Assembly (NCBI GenBank): GCA_030041045.1
Contig: JASHOQ010000060.1
Coordinates: 1-39,464 of the forward strand
Length of the DNA stretch: 39,464 nt
Direction of reading: 5' to 3'
From: Acidobacteriaceae bacterium
GTDB lineage: Bacteria > Acidobacteriota > Terriglobia > Terriglobales > Acidobacteriaceae
A program made the translations under genes and the position numbers. Below are positions 14,393 to 22,935 of the stretch, piece by piece (positions within the stretch are counted from its first letter, which is position 1; the number at the start of each line of letters is the position of its first letter). The notes beneath the pieces are model-generated. The model was not told the origin of the DNA and did not search any database. It saw only the letters and a list, made by a program, of their open reading frames with translations.

Positions 14393-15571
14393 GTGCCCGA
14401 CGCCTCCGCGACCGCATCCCGGCTCTCTCTCAGCCAACTCGCACCTGACACCTACCAGTCCGAAATTCGCGCCATGACCACGGCGTGCGACCGCATGGGG
14501 GGCATCAACCTGGCCCAGGGCGTGTGCGACACGCCCGTGCCCGCGCTCATTGAGGAAGCAGCCTTCCAGGCCATCCGCGATGGGCAGAATATTTACACGC
14601 GTTGCGACGGCATCGGCCGCCTGCGCGAAGCCATCGCGCGGAAGCAGGAGCGCGACTACGGCCTGAAATACGACGCGGAGAACGAGGTGCTGGTGGCGAG
14701 CGGAGCCACGGCCGGCTATCACGTGGCGGCCATGGCGCTGCTCAATCCGGGGGACGAAGTCCTCATCTTCGAGCCGTTCTACGGCTACCACGTCAACACT
14801 CTCAAATCGCTGCGCATCAACCCGGTGCTGGTGGCGCTGGCTGAGCCGGACTGGCAGCTCGACGTGGACGCGATGCGCGCCGCCATCACGCCGCGGACGC
14901 GCGCCATCCTGGTGAACACGCCGGCCAACCCCAGCGGCAAAATCTTTACCCTCCCTGAGCTTGAAGAGATTGCGGCCGCCTGCCGCCGGCACGATCTCTT
15001 TCTCATCACCGACGAGATTTACGAATACTTCGTCTACGACGGCGCGCGGCACATTTGCCCGGCCGCGCTCGAGGGCATGCGCGAGCGCACCATCGTGCTC
15101 TCCGGCTTCAGCAAAACTTTTTCCATCACCGGCTGGCGCGTGGGCTACGCCGTTGCCGACGCGCGCTGGATGCCGACCATGGCCCATTTTCACGATCTCA
15201 CGTACGTCTGCGCGCCTGCGCCCTTTCAGGTGGCCGCGGCCGCGGGCCTGGAGCAACTGCCGCCGGCGTTCTACACCCAGATCGCGGCCGATCACGAATC
15301 CAAGCGCGGCCGGCTGCTCAGCGCCCTCAGCGACGCCGGTATGGAGCCGGCCGTTCCCGCCGGCGCCTACTACATCCTTGCGCGCGCGGCGCGCCTGCCC
15401 GGCAAGACCGCGGAAGAAAAGGCGCGCCATCTGCTCGCCGCTACCGGCGTGGCCGCCGTCGCCGGCTCGGCTTTCTTCCGCCCGGGACGCGGTGAAGACC
15501 TGCTCCGCTTCTGCTTCGCCAAGCAGGACGCCGAACTGGACCTGGCCTGCGACCGCCTGCGGCGCCTTTGA
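14393..15571 (+). CDS. class I/II PLP-dependent aminotransferase
   Basis: 392 aa from GTG 14393, with AAGGA 8 nt upstream. The fold type I marks are clear: GATAGYHVAAMALLNPGDEV, NTPANPSGK with the PLP-contacting Asn, ITDEIYEYFVYDG with Asp207, and Lys241 in SGFSKTFSITGWRVGY, which carries PLP. It closely follows the aspartate/kynurenine-type aminotransferases (the ybdL or aspC-like subgroup), and LAQGVCDTPVP at the N-terminus is also family-typical. The exact substrate cannot be fixed. No biosynthetic neighbours: hypAB diverges and a kinase gene converges. Confidence 0.93.
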   Translation: MPDASATASRLSLSQLAPDTYQSEIRAMTTACDRMGGINLAQGVCDTPVPALIEEAAFQAIRDGQNIYTRCDGIGRLREAIARKQERDYGLKYDAENEVLVASGATAGYHVAAMALLNPGDEVLIFEPFYGYHVNTLKSLRINPVLVALAEPDWQLDVDAMRAAITPRTRAILVNTPANPSGKIFTLPELEEIAAACRRHDLFLITDEIYEYFVYDGARHICPAALEGMRERTIVLSGFSKTFSITGWRVGYAVADARWMPTMAHFHDLTYVCAPAPFQVAAAAGLEQLPPAFYTQIAADHESKRGRLLSALSDAGMEPAVPAGAYYILARAARLPGKTAEEKARHLLAATGVAAVAGSAFFRPGRGEDLLRFCFAKQDAELDLACDRLRRL

Positions 15572-15660
15572 TCAGCGCACAGAACGCGGCAAAAAACCTC
15601 AGCGCTTTCAGTGAAGATCCCAGCGAAGCCTCAATTCAAGCTGTTTTCTCCAATGGGGAG

Positions 15661-15676
15661 GGCCTGCTTCCAGGCC
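15661..15676. terminator. small hairpin between convergent genes
   Basis: GGCCTG-CTTC-CAGGCC, a 6-bp stem with a stable-type loop, lies between the aminotransferase stop (15571) and the histidine kinase stop (15729). No T-tract is seen, so a terminator role is only possible. Confidence 0.3.
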
Positions 15677-15728
15677 GGAAGATGGGCGGTTGAACCCATG
15701 ATGGGAATATGAGTCCAAGCCGCCAGGG

Positions 15729-18230
15729 TCAATGACCGGAGCTCTCCACCGGCAGGGAGATGAAGAATGTGGTTCCGCGGCCAGCCTCGCTTTCGAACGT
15801 CAGGCTCCCCTTGTGCCGATCCACGACGGCGCGGGCAATGGCGAGGCCCTGGCCGGTTCCGCGGCCGACTTCCTTGGTGGTGAAAAAAGGATCGAAGATG
15901 CGATTGCGAATTCCTTCGGGGATGCCGGTACCGTTGTCGGCAATGGTAATGAGCACCTGATCATTCTGTGACTCGGTGCGTATGCGGATTTTTCCCCTCC
16001 GGCCGGTCTGCTGAAAGACATCGGAGATGGCGTGGGCGGCGTTGACCAGCAGATTGAGAAACACCTGGTTCAGATCGCCGACGCTGCAGACCACCATAGG
16101 CAGCTCGCCGAGCTCGGTTTCCACGTCGGCCACATACTTGAGTTCGCTGCGCGCCACGGTCAGCGTGTTGAGCAGAGCCTTGTTAAGATCGGCGCGGACG
16201 TGATCCTTGAAATCGGGATAGGCGAATTCCTTCATTGCCCGAACGATGGTAACCACGCGTTCAACACCTTCCTGGGTCTGGGCAAGGGCTTCAGGGATTT
16301 CGCGCGCAAGATAGCCTGCGTCGAGCTTCTCTTCGAGCCGGCCTAACTCCGCTGCCAACGCGGGGCCCGATTGCTCACAAAAGGCACGAAGGCTGGCGAG
16401 CAAGGCTCCAATCTTCTGAAAGGAGTCCTGCAGGAAGCGCACGTTATCCCCGACGAACTGCAAGGGCGTGTTAATTTCGTGGGCAATGCCGGCGGCGAGT
16501 CTGCCCACGGACTCGAGTTTCTGCGCTTGGCGAAGTTCCATCTCGGCCACATCGCGGCCGGTAATGTTGCGCGCGATTGCCTGGATGCCGACGGGCGCGC
16601 CGTCGCGGTAAATGAGACGCGGACTCACTTCCAGAGTGACGCGGCGACCCTCTTTGGTGCGGATGCCGGCTTCAAACTGGGCGGAGGGAGCCCCGGCCGT
16701 CATGCGCGCGATGAGACCGCGAAAGGACTCGCATTCCGCGGCTTCCATCACCTGGGAAAGGCTCATGCGCACGGCTTCCTCACGGGGGTAGCCCATGGTC
16801 TGCACGGCCAGCCGGTTGAGCGCTGTGATGCGCAGGTCAAGGTCGAGCGTGTAAACCAGGTCGCCGGCGTTTTCAAAAAGCTCGCGATAGCGCTCTTCCG
16901 AGGCGCGCAGCCGGTCTTCGGCCAGCTTGCGCAGGGTGACGTCCTCGATCTGGGTGATGAAGTGCGACAGGCGTCCGCTGCTATCCTGGGCCGCGACGAT
17001 CCTTACGTGAGCCCACAGAACCTGGCCGTCCTTGCGCATATATCGCTTCTCGATCTCAATGGTCCTGACTTCGCCGCGGCTGAACTGGGCCAGGGACTGG
17101 CGGGAACGCTCGAGATCGTCGGGATGCGTAATCTGCTGCCATGCGCCGGCCAGGAGTTCCTCGCGGGCATATCCGAGCATCTGGCAGAGAGCGGCGTTGG
17201 CGTGGAGAAAACAGCCGTCGAGGCCGACTATGCACATGCCGTAGGGTGCGTCTTCAAAGGCGGTGCGAAAACGATCCTGGCTCTCGCGCAGGGATTGCTC
17301 GCCGCGTTTACGCTCCACAAACTGGGCGATGCTGTGGGCAACGGAGGCGAAGGCCTGGCGCGCCGCATCGGTGAGGGATCTGCGGGCGAAGGCAGCCACG
17401 ACGCCGAGAACCTGTTCGCCCACCTTCAGCGGGCAGGCCGCGAAAGCCACCAGATGCTCCTGACCGGCCCACTCCGGATCGCCGAGCCACGGCTCATTGC
17501 CCGCCAGGTTGATGAACTTTGGTTCCCCGCTCAAAGCGATCTGCGCAATACTGAAGGCTTGGCGCAGGCGGGTATCGTCGGCGCCCAGGCGGGCGAGTGC
17601 TCCCGCTGCGGCCTGCAGGTTGAGGGCGCCATCCTGCCCCGATGCCGTCCAGATGCGCGCGCAGGCGACGTGCATGTGCCGGATCAGGACTTCGGCGCAG
17701 GACTGGAGGCCGTGCTCGAGGGTCTCGGCGCCGGTGAGGGCGATGCCGATTTCGCCCGCCAGCGCCGCCAGGCGGTGGCGCTCTTCCATCTCCACTTCGA
17801 TTTGCCTACGCGCGGTGATGTCGTGGTAGAGCGCCAGAACCTCGGGCGGCTTGCCGGGAACGATGAGCGGAACCGCGTAGACTTCGACATCGAGAAAGGC
17901 GCCATCGCGACGGCGGCGGCGGCCGGTGAAGTGCACGCTCTCTCCGGCCAGGCATGCGTTGGTATGGCCGCGGCATTCGGAGCGCTGATCCTCGGGAACG
18001 AAAAGATCGTCGAGAACAGCGCCTTGCAGTTCCTGGTGCGAATACTGGAACAGGCGCTCCAGGGCGGTGTTGGAGAGCTGGATCCGGCCCTCCCGGTCAA
18101 GCACGGCGATTCCCAGAGGACTGACTTCGACCAGCGTGTTCAGGTAAGCTGTCTGCCCGGCGAGACTCTGTTCGGCGCTGGAAGCGTTCTTCACCGCGCG
18201 CCGGCGCCGGAAACCACGCGGCCCTCGCAT
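15729..18230 (-). CDS. soluble multi-PAS/GAF sensor histidine kinase
   Basis: 833 aa from ATG 18230. GTG 18194, which makes a GTGA overlap with the regulator gene, is an equally possible start. Order: PAS (about 30-150), GAF (about 165-310), PAS (about 320-440), PAS (about 445-560), HisKA with the phospho-acceptor in AAGIAHEINTPLQF (His near 582), then HATPase_c with NLLVNAAHAI, DNGTGIPEG, FFTTKEVGRGTGQGL and GRGTTFFISLP. No membrane segment is seen, so it likely senses an internal signal. Its HisKA-to-end region closely resembles the second kinase at 19330-21651, pointing to duplication. Its partner is the regulator at 18191-19120, which it overlaps. Confidence 0.9.
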   Translation of the reverse strand: MRGPRGFRRRRAVKNASSAEQSLAGQTAYLNTLVEVSPLGIAVLDREGRIQLSNTALERLFQYSHQELQGAVLDDLFVPEDQRSECRGHTNACLAGESVHFTGRRRRRDGAFLDVEVYAVPLIVPGKPPEVLALYHDITARRQIEVEMEERHRLAALAGEIGIALTGAETLEHGLQSCAEVLIRHMHVACARIWTASGQDGALNLQAAAGALARLGADDTRLRQAFSIAQIALSGEPKFINLAGNEPWLGDPEWAGQEHLVAFAACPLKVGEQVLGVVAAFARRSLTDAARQAFASVAHSIAQFVERKRGEQSLRESQDRFRTAFEDAPYGMCIVGLDGCFLHANAALCQMLGYAREELLAGAWQQITHPDDLERSRQSLAQFSRGEVRTIEIEKRYMRKDGQVLWAHVRIVAAQDSSGRLSHFITQIEDVTLRKLAEDRLRASEERYRELFENAGDLVYTLDLDLRITALNRLAVQTMGYPREEAVRMSLSQVMEAAECESFRGLIARMTAGAPSAQFEAGIRTKEGRRVTLEVSPRLIYRDGAPVGIQAIARNITGRDVAEMELRQAQKLESVGRLAAGIAHEINTPLQFVGDNVRFLQDSFQKIGALLASLRAFCEQSGPALAAELGRLEEKLDAGYLAREIPEALAQTQEGVERVVTIVRAMKEFAYPDFKDHVRADLNKALLNTLTVARSELKYVADVETELGELPMVVCSVGDLNQVFLNLLVNAAHAISDVFQQTGRRGKIRIRTESQNDQVLITIADNGTGIPEGIRNRIFDPFFTTKEVGRGTGQGLAIARAVVDRHKGSLTFESEAGRGTTFFISLPVESSGH

Positions 18231-19120
18231 AGAACTTCGAACGCAGCCAGCCACTCGGAAAATCCTGAAAACTGCCCGGTGGAGAGAAGCTCGAAGGTGA
18301 TGAGGCAAGCCACCATGGTGGCTTTACCCTGCACCTCGATGGTGTAACCGCGCGTTTCGGCAATGATGCGCTCCATCTCCTTGCTGACCGCGGCAGGCGA
18401 GATATGGCGGCTGAGCACGGCAAGAAGGATGTCGCGGCGCCAGTGAAAGATGTGGTCGCCGGGCCGGAGAGCCTTCTTCAGGAAGCCGGCGACGGTGCGG
18501 ACGTATGCGCCAGCGGCGTTCTCTCCGTAGCGCTGCTCCACGGTGTCAAGCACAGGCAGGTGCAGCAGCACCGTAAAGATCTCCGCCTCCCCGCCGAGCA
18601 GCGGCTCAAGACAAATCTTCCCCTCGGAGGGTCCGGGGAGACCGACCGGGCTGCGAAACTGCTCCCACTTGGCCGGAGCGGCGAACCCCTCGCTCTGCGG
18701 GCCCTGCATGGTGCGCGCCTGCCTGCTCAGCTCCCGTTCCTCGAGCGCGGAGCGGTATTGGTCAAGACCGCTGTTGATTGCGGCCACCAGGGCGTCCTTG
18801 GGGCAAGGCTTGGTAAGGAAATGCAGAATCTGTCCCCGGTTGACTGCATCGATGGCGCTGTGCAGGTCGGCGTGGCCGGTGAGCAGCATGCGCACGGTGC
18901 AAGGAGCTTTTTGGCGGACGCGGGCAAGGAACTCTGCGCCATTCATACCCGGCATCTGCATGTCAGAGATGACCACCCCGAAGGGACCATCGCGGTCTAC
19001 CGCGATCAGGCCATTCTCGCCGCTGTTCGCGGTGCGGATGTCGAAGGAGGAGTGAAGCATCCGGTGCATCGCTTCCAGGACAGCCGTTTCGTCGTCGACA
19101 AACAGGATTTTCTCACTCAC
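18191..19120 (-). CDS. response regulator with degenerate GGDEF-like output domain
   Basis: 309 aa from GTG 19120, with AGGAG 5-6 nt upstream. The receiver domain (1-125) keeps the acidic pair in FVDDE, phospho-acceptor Asp53 (ISDMQMPGMNG) and Lys104 (LTKPC). After a linker, residues about 175-275 follow the order of a diguanylate cyclase domain: a segment ending RPGDHIFHW, then RRDIL where GGDEF should be, and helices to MERIIAET. The two Gly and the Glu are lost, so c-di-GMP synthesis is not expected; it may bind a ligand or a protein. It lies upstream of and overlaps the soluble kinase gene, so the two form one module. The GGDEF relation is my reading of the pattern. Confidence 0.8.
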   Translation of the reverse strand: MSEKILFVDDETAVLEAMHRMLHSSFDIRTANSGENGLIAVDRDGPFGVVISDMQMPGMNGAEFLARVRQKAPCTVRMLLTGHADLHSAIDAVNRGQILHFLTKPCPKDALVAAINSGLDQYRSALEERELSRQARTMQGPQSEGFAAPAKWEQFRSPVGLPGPSEGKICLEPLLGGEAEIFTVLLHLPVLDTVEQRYGENAAGAYVRTVAGFLKKALRPGDHIFHWRRDILLAVLSRHISPAAVSKEMERIIAETRGYTIEVQGKATMVACLITFELLSTGQFSGFSEWLAAFEVLCEGRVVSGAGAR

Positions 19121-19138
19121 AGATCACTCCTGAGGAGT
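19120..19138 (-). promoter_or_regulatory. Shine-Dalgarno inside a small inverted repeat
   Basis: On the minus strand ACTCC-TCA-GGAGT precedes the regulator's GTG start, so AGGAG, its ribosome binding site, can pair with the upstream ACTCC. The stem is only 5 bp, so control by sequestration is a weak possibility. Confidence 0.3.
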
Positions 19139-19329
19139 TTGGCGGCAACGCCAGGCGATGGAACGCATCTACGTCCCTTCCCGTTATGCGCTCAAGAATT
19201 GCCGGGGGCGATTGGCGGTCTCCTGCGCCGGGTGCAGCACACCTGCTCACTTCATCGGCAGGATGAGCCCACGCGATAGTTCACAAGCTCCTGAATAATT
19301 TCCATGATTGTGCCGATAACGGACTTCAG

Positions 19330-21651
19330 ATGAACACGGCGGTGAAAAGCTGGACGCGCGCAGCACTGAAGCGGTGGATCGCCCGTTACTGCCTGGCCCC
19401 GCTGCTTCTGGGGCTGGTGCTGGCGGCTTCGCTGTGCGTGCAAACGGTTTTTCCGTATGGGTTGAATTACATCTTTCTGGCCGCGGTGGTGGCAACGGCG
19501 TGGTTCGGGGGATGGGGCCCGGGTCTGCTGGCTTCCTTGCTCGCGCCTGTCGTCTTCGATTACTTCTTTTTGCCGCCGCTTCATACGCTGGACGTAGGTC
19601 CGGAGATGCGCCCCTACATTCTGCCCTTTGTGCTGAGCGCGGTGGCCGGCGCGTGGATAACGTCCAATCGTGCTGCCGCCAAGCGGGCCCAGGGGCGGCT
19701 GCAGGAAAGCGAGGCGAAATTCCGCCGCATCCTCACCAATCTCCCGGATATCGCCTGGACCGGGGACGCGGAGGGACACATTCAGTACACGAGCCCCAAG
19801 GTGGAAACCGTCCTGGGCTGGACCAAGCAGGAGATCTGCGACGGGGGAATTGCCTTCACCATGGAACGCGTCCACCCCGAGGACGTGGAACACGTGCAGA
19901 TCGCGGCCGACGATCTGTTTGTGCGCGGCATCCCTGAGGACGTGGAGTTTCGCTGGCGGCGCAAAGACGATTCGTGGACCTGGCTGCGCTGCCGCGCCTC
20001 TGCCTATCAGGTGAACGGGGTAATGTTCGCCGATGGCGTTCTGACCGATATTTCGCTGCGCAAGCAGGCGGTGTTGGATTTGCAGGCGAAGACCGCCTTC
20101 CTGGAGGCGCAGACGGACGCAACCATCGACGGGATTCTGGTGGTGAACTCCGAAGGACGATCGATCCTGCGCAACCGGCGATTCAACGAAATATTCTCCG
20201 TACCCTTGGAATTGCTCGAGATGCAGGAAGACGCACCGTTGCTGCAGCATGTGGTCAGCCTGGCGAAAGATCCGGATGCATTTCTGGCGCGGGTGCAATA
20301 CCTGTATATGCATCCGGATGAGACCGGGCAGGAAGAGATCGAACTGGCGAATGGAACGGTCCTGGATCGCTACTCCTCTCCGGTGACGGGAAGCAATGGC
20401 CAGCACTACGGGCGCATCTGGACGTTTCGCGACATCACCGAACGGAAACGAAACGAGAATAAGTTGCGCCAGCTCTCCGCTGCCGTGGAGCAGAGCCCGG
20501 TTTCGGTTGTCATCACGGACGTCCAGGGCAGCATCAGCTATGTCAACCCGAAATTCACGGAATTAACCGGGTACAGCGCAGCGGAGATCCAGGGAAAGAA
20601 TCCGCGGATTCTCAAGTCGGGCTACTCGCCGCCGGAGATGTACGCAGTCCTGTGGGAGACCATTCGCGCGGGCGGGGAGTGGCGGGGCGAATTCCGCAAC
20701 CGCAGAAAAAATGGAGAGCTCTTCTGGGAAGCGGCGACCATTTCTCCCATCTTCGACGCCGACGGCTCCATCAGCCACTTTCTCGCCGTCAAGGAAGACA
20801 TCACCCATCGTCTTGCTCTGGAGAGCGAGTTGCGCCATGCGCAAAAGCTGGAGGCGATCGGGCAGCTCGCCGCGGGAATTGCGCACGAGATCAATACTCC
20901 GATCCAGTTTGTCGCCGATAACCTCACCTTCCTCGAGGAAGCCTGTGGTTCCGTCATGCCCCTGCTTGAGTCGTCGACAGCCGCGTTGCGAGCACTGTCG
21001 TCCGAGACCGCCGCGCAGATCGATGAAGCGGCAAAACGTTGCGATCTCGATTTTCTGCGCGAAGAGGTGCCGCGCGCCATCGAGCAGAGCCTGGATGGCG
21101 CACGGCGCGTGGCCACCATCGTGCGCGCCATGAAGGAATTCTCCCATCCCGACCTGACCTGCAAACGGCACTTCGATCTGAATCAGGGCATCGATTCGAC
21201 CATCACCATTGCGCGCAATGAATGGAAGTACGTGGCGGAGATGGCCACGGATTTCGATCCGGCTTTGCCGCCACTGCTGTGCTACCCCGGCGACGTCAAC
21301 CAGGTGGTGCTGAACCTCATTGTGAATGCGGCCTACGCCATCCGCGACCGCGGCGAACCGTCGAAGAAAGGGCAGATCACCGTGCGCACGCGCCGGCGCG
21401 GCGAGTTCGCTGAGATTGCGGTCAGCGACACCGGTGTGGGCATTCCCCGGGAAATTCAGGGGCGCATCTTCGAGCCCTTCTTTACCACCCGGGAAGTGGG
21501 TTCAGGGACCGGGCAGGGGCTGGCCCTGGCGCATAGTGTGGTGGTCCGTAAGCACGGGGGAAAGATCTGGTTCGAGACCGAGCCGGGCCGGGGCACCACG
21601 TTCTTTGTCCACCTGCCCACCGGTGGCGGCCAGCAACAGGAAGAGAAATGA
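19330..21651 (+). CDS. membrane-anchored multi-PAS sensor histidine kinase
   Basis: 773 aa. An N-terminal membrane region (about 20-110) has four short helices in the DUF4118/KdpD style, including WFGGWGPGLLASLLAPVVFDYFFLPP. Three PAS regions follow (about 125-240, 255-370, 380-500), then HisKA with His519 in AAGIAHEINTPIQF. HATPase_c has NLIVNAAYAI, SDTGVGIPRE, FFTTREVGSGTGQGL and GRGTTFFVHLP. It likely passes a membrane or redox signal to the HDOD regulator, with which it overlaps as ATGA. The transmitter half is strongly alike to that of the kinase at 15729-18230. It is divergent from the degenerate-GGDEF regulator gene across 209 nt. Confidence 0.92.
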   Translation: MNTAVKSWTRAALKRWIARYCLAPLLLGLVLAASLCVQTVFPYGLNYIFLAAVVATAWFGGWGPGLLASLLAPVVFDYFFLPPLHTLDVGPEMRPYILPFVLSAVAGAWITSNRAAAKRAQGRLQESEAKFRRILTNLPDIAWTGDAEGHIQYTSPKVETVLGWTKQEICDGGIAFTMERVHPEDVEHVQIAADDLFVRGIPEDVEFRWRRKDDSWTWLRCRASAYQVNGVMFADGVLTDISLRKQAVLDLQAKTAFLEAQTDATIDGILVVNSEGRSILRNRRFNEIFSVPLELLEMQEDAPLLQHVVSLAKDPDAFLARVQYLYMHPDETGQEEIELANGTVLDRYSSPVTGSNGQHYGRIWTFRDITERKRNENKLRQLSAAVEQSPVSVVITDVQGSISYVNPKFTELTGYSAAEIQGKNPRILKSGYSPPEMYAVLWETIRAGGEWRGEFRNRRKNGELFWEAATISPIFDADGSISHFLAVKEDITHRLALESELRHAQKLEAIGQLAAGIAHEINTPIQFVADNLTFLEEACGSVMPLLESSTAALRALSSETAAQIDEAAKRCDLDFLREEVPRAIEQSLDGARRVATIVRAMKEFSHPDLTCKRHFDLNQGIDSTITIARNEWKYVAEMATDFDPALPPLLCYPGDVNQVVLNLIVNAAYAIRDRGEPSKKGQITVRTRRRGEFAEIAVSDTGVGIPREIQGRIFEPFFTTREVGSGTGQGLALAHSVVVRKHGGKIWFETEPGRGTTFFVHLPTGGGQQQEEK

Positions 21652-22844
21652 GCGCGAAAAGGCTGCTTTTTGTCGATGACGACCGCATGGTGCTGGCCGG
21701 GCTACGGCGCGCCCTGCATGAGATGCGTGAATCGTGGGAGATGGAGTTTGCCTCGAGCGGACAGGAGGCGCTGGACATGCTGGCGGCCTCGCGCTTCGAC
21801 GCGGTGGTGACCGATATGCGCATGCCGGGGATGGACGGAGCCGAGCTGCTGGAACGCGTAAAGGATCGCTCGCCGGAGGTGATCCGCATTGTCCTCTCCG
21901 GGCAATCGGAAAAGGACGCCATGCTGCGCTCCATTGCTCCCGCGCACCAGTATCTGGCCAAGCCCTGCGATCTGCGCGAGCTGAAGCTCCGTCTCACCCA
22001 GGCCTTCGCCTCGCGCGACCTGGTGCACAACCCGGCCATCGCCGCGGCCGTGGCCCACCTGCGCTCCATCCCCAGCCTGCCGGTGATTTACAACGAGCTG
22101 AAGACGGCGCTCCGCTCCGAACTCACCTCGCTGGTGCAGATCGAGGAGATTGTGGCCCGAGATGTGGGCATGGCCACCAAGATTCTGCAACTCGCCAATT
22201 CCGCCTTCATTGAGGTGCGCGGACGCGTCCACAGCCTGCGCCAGGCAGTGTCGTTGATCGGAATCGACAACGTGCGCACCCTCACTTTGTCCATCCACAT
22301 TTTTTCCCACTTCGACCGGAACTCGGCCATTGCTTCGGAGGTGGCATCGTTGTGGGAGCACAGCGCGCAAGTGGCTTCGCTGGCGCAGAGAATCACGATG
22401 CTTGAATCGGGCAGCAAGACCATGGCGGAGGAGTCGTTTGCCGCGGGGCTGCTGCACGACGTCGGCAAGGTGATCCTGCTCAGCGAACGCCGCGGAGAAT
22501 ACGTCGAGATTCGCAAGCGGCTGGAGGCAGGCGCCGCAGTCGAGGACGTGGAGATCGAACTTCTGGGCTGTTCTCATGCGCAGCTGGGTGGATATCTGAT
22601 GAGCATCTGGGGGCTGCCCACGTCGCTGGTGCAGGCCGTCGCCTGCCATCATCGCCCCTCGCAGGCATTCGAATCGGAGTTCTCCGCACTCACCGCGGTG
22701 CACTGCGCCGACGCGCTGGTGAATACGGCCGGTGAAGGCGACGAGAAGACGGCGATGGATATGGCCTACCTGGAGAAACTGGGGTTGGCCGGCAGGACGG
22801 ACGCCTGGAAGGAACTGCTAGCGCAGGCACAAAAGGCCAAGTGA
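21648..22844 (+). CDS. response regulator with HDOD output domain
   Basis: 398 aa. The receiver (1-122) has FVDDDR, phospho-acceptor Asp56 (VTDMRMPGMDG) and Lys105 (LAKPC). The HDOD domain (about 130-340) begins NPAIAAAVAHLRSIPSLPVIY, with MATKILQLANSAFI and the VSLIGIDNVRTLTLS motif. It keeps His238 (LWEHSAQVA), His270-Asp271 (LLHDVGKV) and CHHRP, metal-type residues that many HDOD proteins lose, so residual phosphodiesterase chemistry cannot be excluded. The start overlaps the kinase stop as ATGA, making a coupled kinase-regulator pair. The output (c-di-GMP, stress or motility control) is unknown. Confidence 0.92.
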   Translation: MSAKRLLFVDDDRMVLAGLRRALHEMRESWEMEFASSGQEALDMLAASRFDAVVTDMRMPGMDGAELLERVKDRSPEVIRIVLSGQSEKDAMLRSIAPAHQYLAKPCDLRELKLRLTQAFASRDLVHNPAIAAAVAHLRSIPSLPVIYNELKTALRSELTSLVQIEEIVARDVGMATKILQLANSAFIEVRGRVHSLRQAVSLIGIDNVRTLTLSIHIFSHFDRNSAIASEVASLWEHSAQVASLAQRITMLESGSKTMAEESFAAGLLHDVGKVILLSERRGEYVEIRKRLEAGAAVEDVEIELLGCSHAQLGGYLMSIWGLPTSLVQAVACHHRPSQAFESEFSALTAVHCADALVNTAGEGDEKTAMDMAYLEKLGLAGRTDAWKELLAQAQKAK

Positions 22845-22935
22845 AAAACCGGCACACTGCGCAAGATCGAGTTGCGGGTGGAAGCGAACAAGGTCGAGGA
22901 CCAGAGCTTTGCCTGGGACGTCTGCCCGGTGATCG

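Noticed and set aside
14303..19279. Long frames opposite the aminotransferase, kinase and regulator genes
   Set aside because: They mirror high-GC codon bias of the real genes and show no domain or start signal.
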